Shown here: one piece after another, positions 62,769-64,000 of the stretch
Layout of the letters: every line of letters begins with the position of its first letter
Numbering within the stretch: position 1 is the stretch's first letter
Assembly: GCA_965262595.1 (NCBI GenBank)
Contig: OZ253548.1
Location: 186,001-250,000, forward strand
Origin: CATQHB01 sp965262595
Lineage (GTDB): Bacteria; Chloroflexota; Dehalococcoidia; Lucifugimonadales; UBA3495
Length of the DNA: 64,000 bases
Direction of reading: 5' to 3'
The notes under the pieces: generated by a model
Told to the model about the DNA's origin: nothing
Database searches by the model: none
Seen by the model: only the letters and a program-made list of their open reading frames with translations
Translations under genes and position numbers: made by a program

Positions 62769-64000
62769 TTAGCCCAATATCCTCTCGTCGATCATCGCCT
62801 TGATTGCCCCGTCGAAGGCTTCCAGGCTGGCGTCGATGTCGGCCTCGGTGTGTACGCCGGAGAGGACGCCGCTGGTGCGGGACATCAGGTCAACGCCCCT
62901 TACCTGTAGCGCCTGTCGGAAGGCCGTCTGGACATCCGGGGGCGCGTTCTTGAGGGTGTTGGCGTCCAGGTCCTCGACAGACCGCCCTCCGAAGTAGATG
63001 TGGAAGGTGGAGGACTCTCCGTAAACGGCGGCTGCTATCTCGTGGCGGTCCACGATGCGGCGCAGACCCACCCTCAGTCGTTCGGCCATGCGGTCTGCTT
63101 GCGCCTGCATCTCCCCGGTGGCGGCGATTCGCAAGGCCGCGTTACCGGTGGCGGCGCAATAAGGGTTGGCGTTGAAGGTGCCGCCGTGCAGCACCCGCTC
63201 GTAGCGGTCGTGCTGCCGGTCGCCGGTCTGCACCATCACCTGCATTACTTCGTCCCGGCCCGCCACCGCGCCGCCGGGAAGGCCGCCGGTCAGGATTTTG
63301 GCCAGGGTGCAAAGGTCCGGCTCGATGCCGAGCCATTCTTGCAGCCCGCCGGGACTCCAGCGGAAACCGGTAATGACCTCGTCCAGGATCATTACGACGC
63401 CGTACTTCCGGGTCAGCTCCCGTACGCCTTCTACGAAACCCTCCTGCCGCGGCACCGTGCCATAGGACGCGCCGGACCCCTCGGTTATTACCCCGGCTAT
63501 GTCGTTGTTGTTGGCCAGGGTTGCTTCCAGCACATTCAAGTCCGGCGGCAGGACGATGACCGAGTCCACCGCTCCTTGAGGAATGCCGATGGATGCGGGA
63601 GCGTCGAAGGGTGGCAGGTTGCCGGGCATTGCGTAGTCGTGCCAGCCGTGGTAGTGGGACTCCCACCGGATAATCTTTTCCTTGCCGGTATAAGCCCGGG
63701 CGACCCGCATGGAAAGCATGGTGGCCTCCGCCCCGGATGCGACAAAACGCACCTTGTCGGCGCAGGGAATCAGGTTGCAGACCCTTTCGCCCCACTCCAA
63801 CATGGACTCCACCGGCGCGCCAAAATGTGAGCCAGCGGGAGCGGCGCGGGTCAACGCCTCTACCACCTCAGGATGGGCGTGCCCCAACAGCAACGAAGCA
63901 GAGCCCAGCCCGTAGTCGATGTACTCATTGCCGTCCACGTCCCACTTGCGGGGCCCCTGTCCGTTGACGATGGTGATGGGGAACGGGGATGCCACGTAAC
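62769..64000 (-). CDS. class III aminotransferase, GSA-aminomutase-like (5'-truncated by window end)
   Basis: A PLP-dependent class III enzyme whose 5' end lies beyond 64000; the frame stays open past the GTG at 63995 and the visible part begins YVASPFPITIVNGQGPRKWDVDGNEYIDY, which in complete relatives comes about 40 residues after the start. Other marks: FVASGAEATMLSMRVARAYTG, HYHGWHDYAMP, MILDEVITGFRWSPGG and LAKILTGGLPGGAVAGR with the PLP Lys. It resembles glutamate-1-semialdehyde aminomutase but lies in a catabolic neighbourhood, so a transaminase or aminomutase for another substrate is more likely than haem synthesis. It is 67 nt upstream of the LigB-like gene. Confidence 0.9.
   Translation of the reverse strand, partial: YVASPFPITIVNGQGPRKWDVDGNEYIDYGLGSASLLLGHAHPEVVEALTRAAPAGSHFGAPVESMLEWGERVCNLIPCADKVRFVASGAEATMLSMRVARAYTGKEKIIRWESHYHGWHDYAMPGNLPPFDAPASIGIPQGAVDSVIVLPPDLNVLEATLANNNDIAGVITEGSGASYGTVPRQEGFVEGVRELTRKYGVVMILDEVITGFRWSPGGLQEWLGIEPDLCTLAKILTGGLPGGAVAGRDEVMQVMVQTGDRQHDRYERVLHGGTFNANPYCAATGNAALRIAATGEMQAQADRMAERLRVGLRRIVDRHEIAAAVYGESSTFHIYFGGRSVEDLDANTLKNAPPDVQTAFRQALQVRGVDLMSRTSGVLSGVHTEADIDASLEAFDGAIKAMIDERILG

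Overview
The window reads as a chromosomal piece of a moderately GC-rich, heterotrophic bacterium. The gene content resembles SAR202-type or related Dehalococcoidia (Chloroflexota): several dipeptide/oligopeptide ABC importers with Ala/Pro-rich lipoproteins, expanded amidohydrolases, CaiB/BaiF CoA-transferases, SCP-x-like thiolase with a DUF35 partner, MmgE/PrpD, carboxymuconolactone-decarboxylase-like proteins and a Baeyer-Villiger monooxygenase. This placement is an inference from gene content; no rRNA, tRNA or ribosomal gene is present to confirm it.

Layout. 1-4,950: a minus-strand Dpp/Opp-type importer (lipoprotein, two permeases, then a second related lipoprotein cut by the window start) behind a good sigma-70-type promoter. 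5,160-8,335: cupin-like protein, aldo/keto reductase, HpaI-type aldolase and a small membrane protein, all minus strand. 8,700-13,160: a second importer (plus strand) with a promoter, a leader hairpin and three genes. 13,430-19,035: five tandem ACMSD-like amidohydrolase paralogues, interrupted by short tandem repeats and a tiny GIY-YIG nuclease element flanked by inverted palindromes. 19,128-20,531: VOC and fumarylacetoacetase-type enzymes. 21,048-21,548: a peroxiredoxin-like gene with an in-frame TGA exactly at the first position of the C-x-x-C site, best read as a selenoprotein. 21,765-25,674: DUF3500, MetE-like and RmlD-like genes. 25,700-30,940: a decayed zone bracketed by two copies of a 157-bp MITE in opposite orientation, holding two MaoC-like genes, a DUF2236 oxygenase and remnants of MMPL, VOC and amidohydrolase genes. 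30,939-41,300: HpaB-like monooxygenase, cupin, MmgE/PrpD, MidA-type methyltransferase, thiolase/DUF35 pair, HAD and a double CaiB/BaiF protein. 41,963-45,825: a third importer. 46,703-53,500: Baeyer-Villiger monooxygenase, phosphodiesterase/phosphatase, double CMD protein, cupin. 53,984-57,697: a three-gene biotin-dependent acyl-CoA carboxylase operon resembling 3-methylcrotonyl-CoA carboxylase. 58,000-64,000: two small unknown genes, class V aminotransferase, phosphotriesterase-like, LigB-like and GSA-aminomutase-like genes.

How the genes fit together. None of the three importers carries its own ATPase genes, so all three probably depend on ATPases encoded elsewhere. The enzymes suggest uptake of peptide-like or other small organic compounds followed by ring or side-chain oxidation, hydrolysis, CoA activation and carboxylation, but no single complete pathway can be assigned.

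Most notable observations: the probable selenocysteine codon at 21,180 with a SECIS-compatible hairpin; the GIY-YIG/palindrome unit at 17,591-17,960; the three-copy MITE family; and an inverted duplication of a convergent MmgE/CMD gene pair (34 kb and 52 kb) in which each copy has lost the opposite gene.
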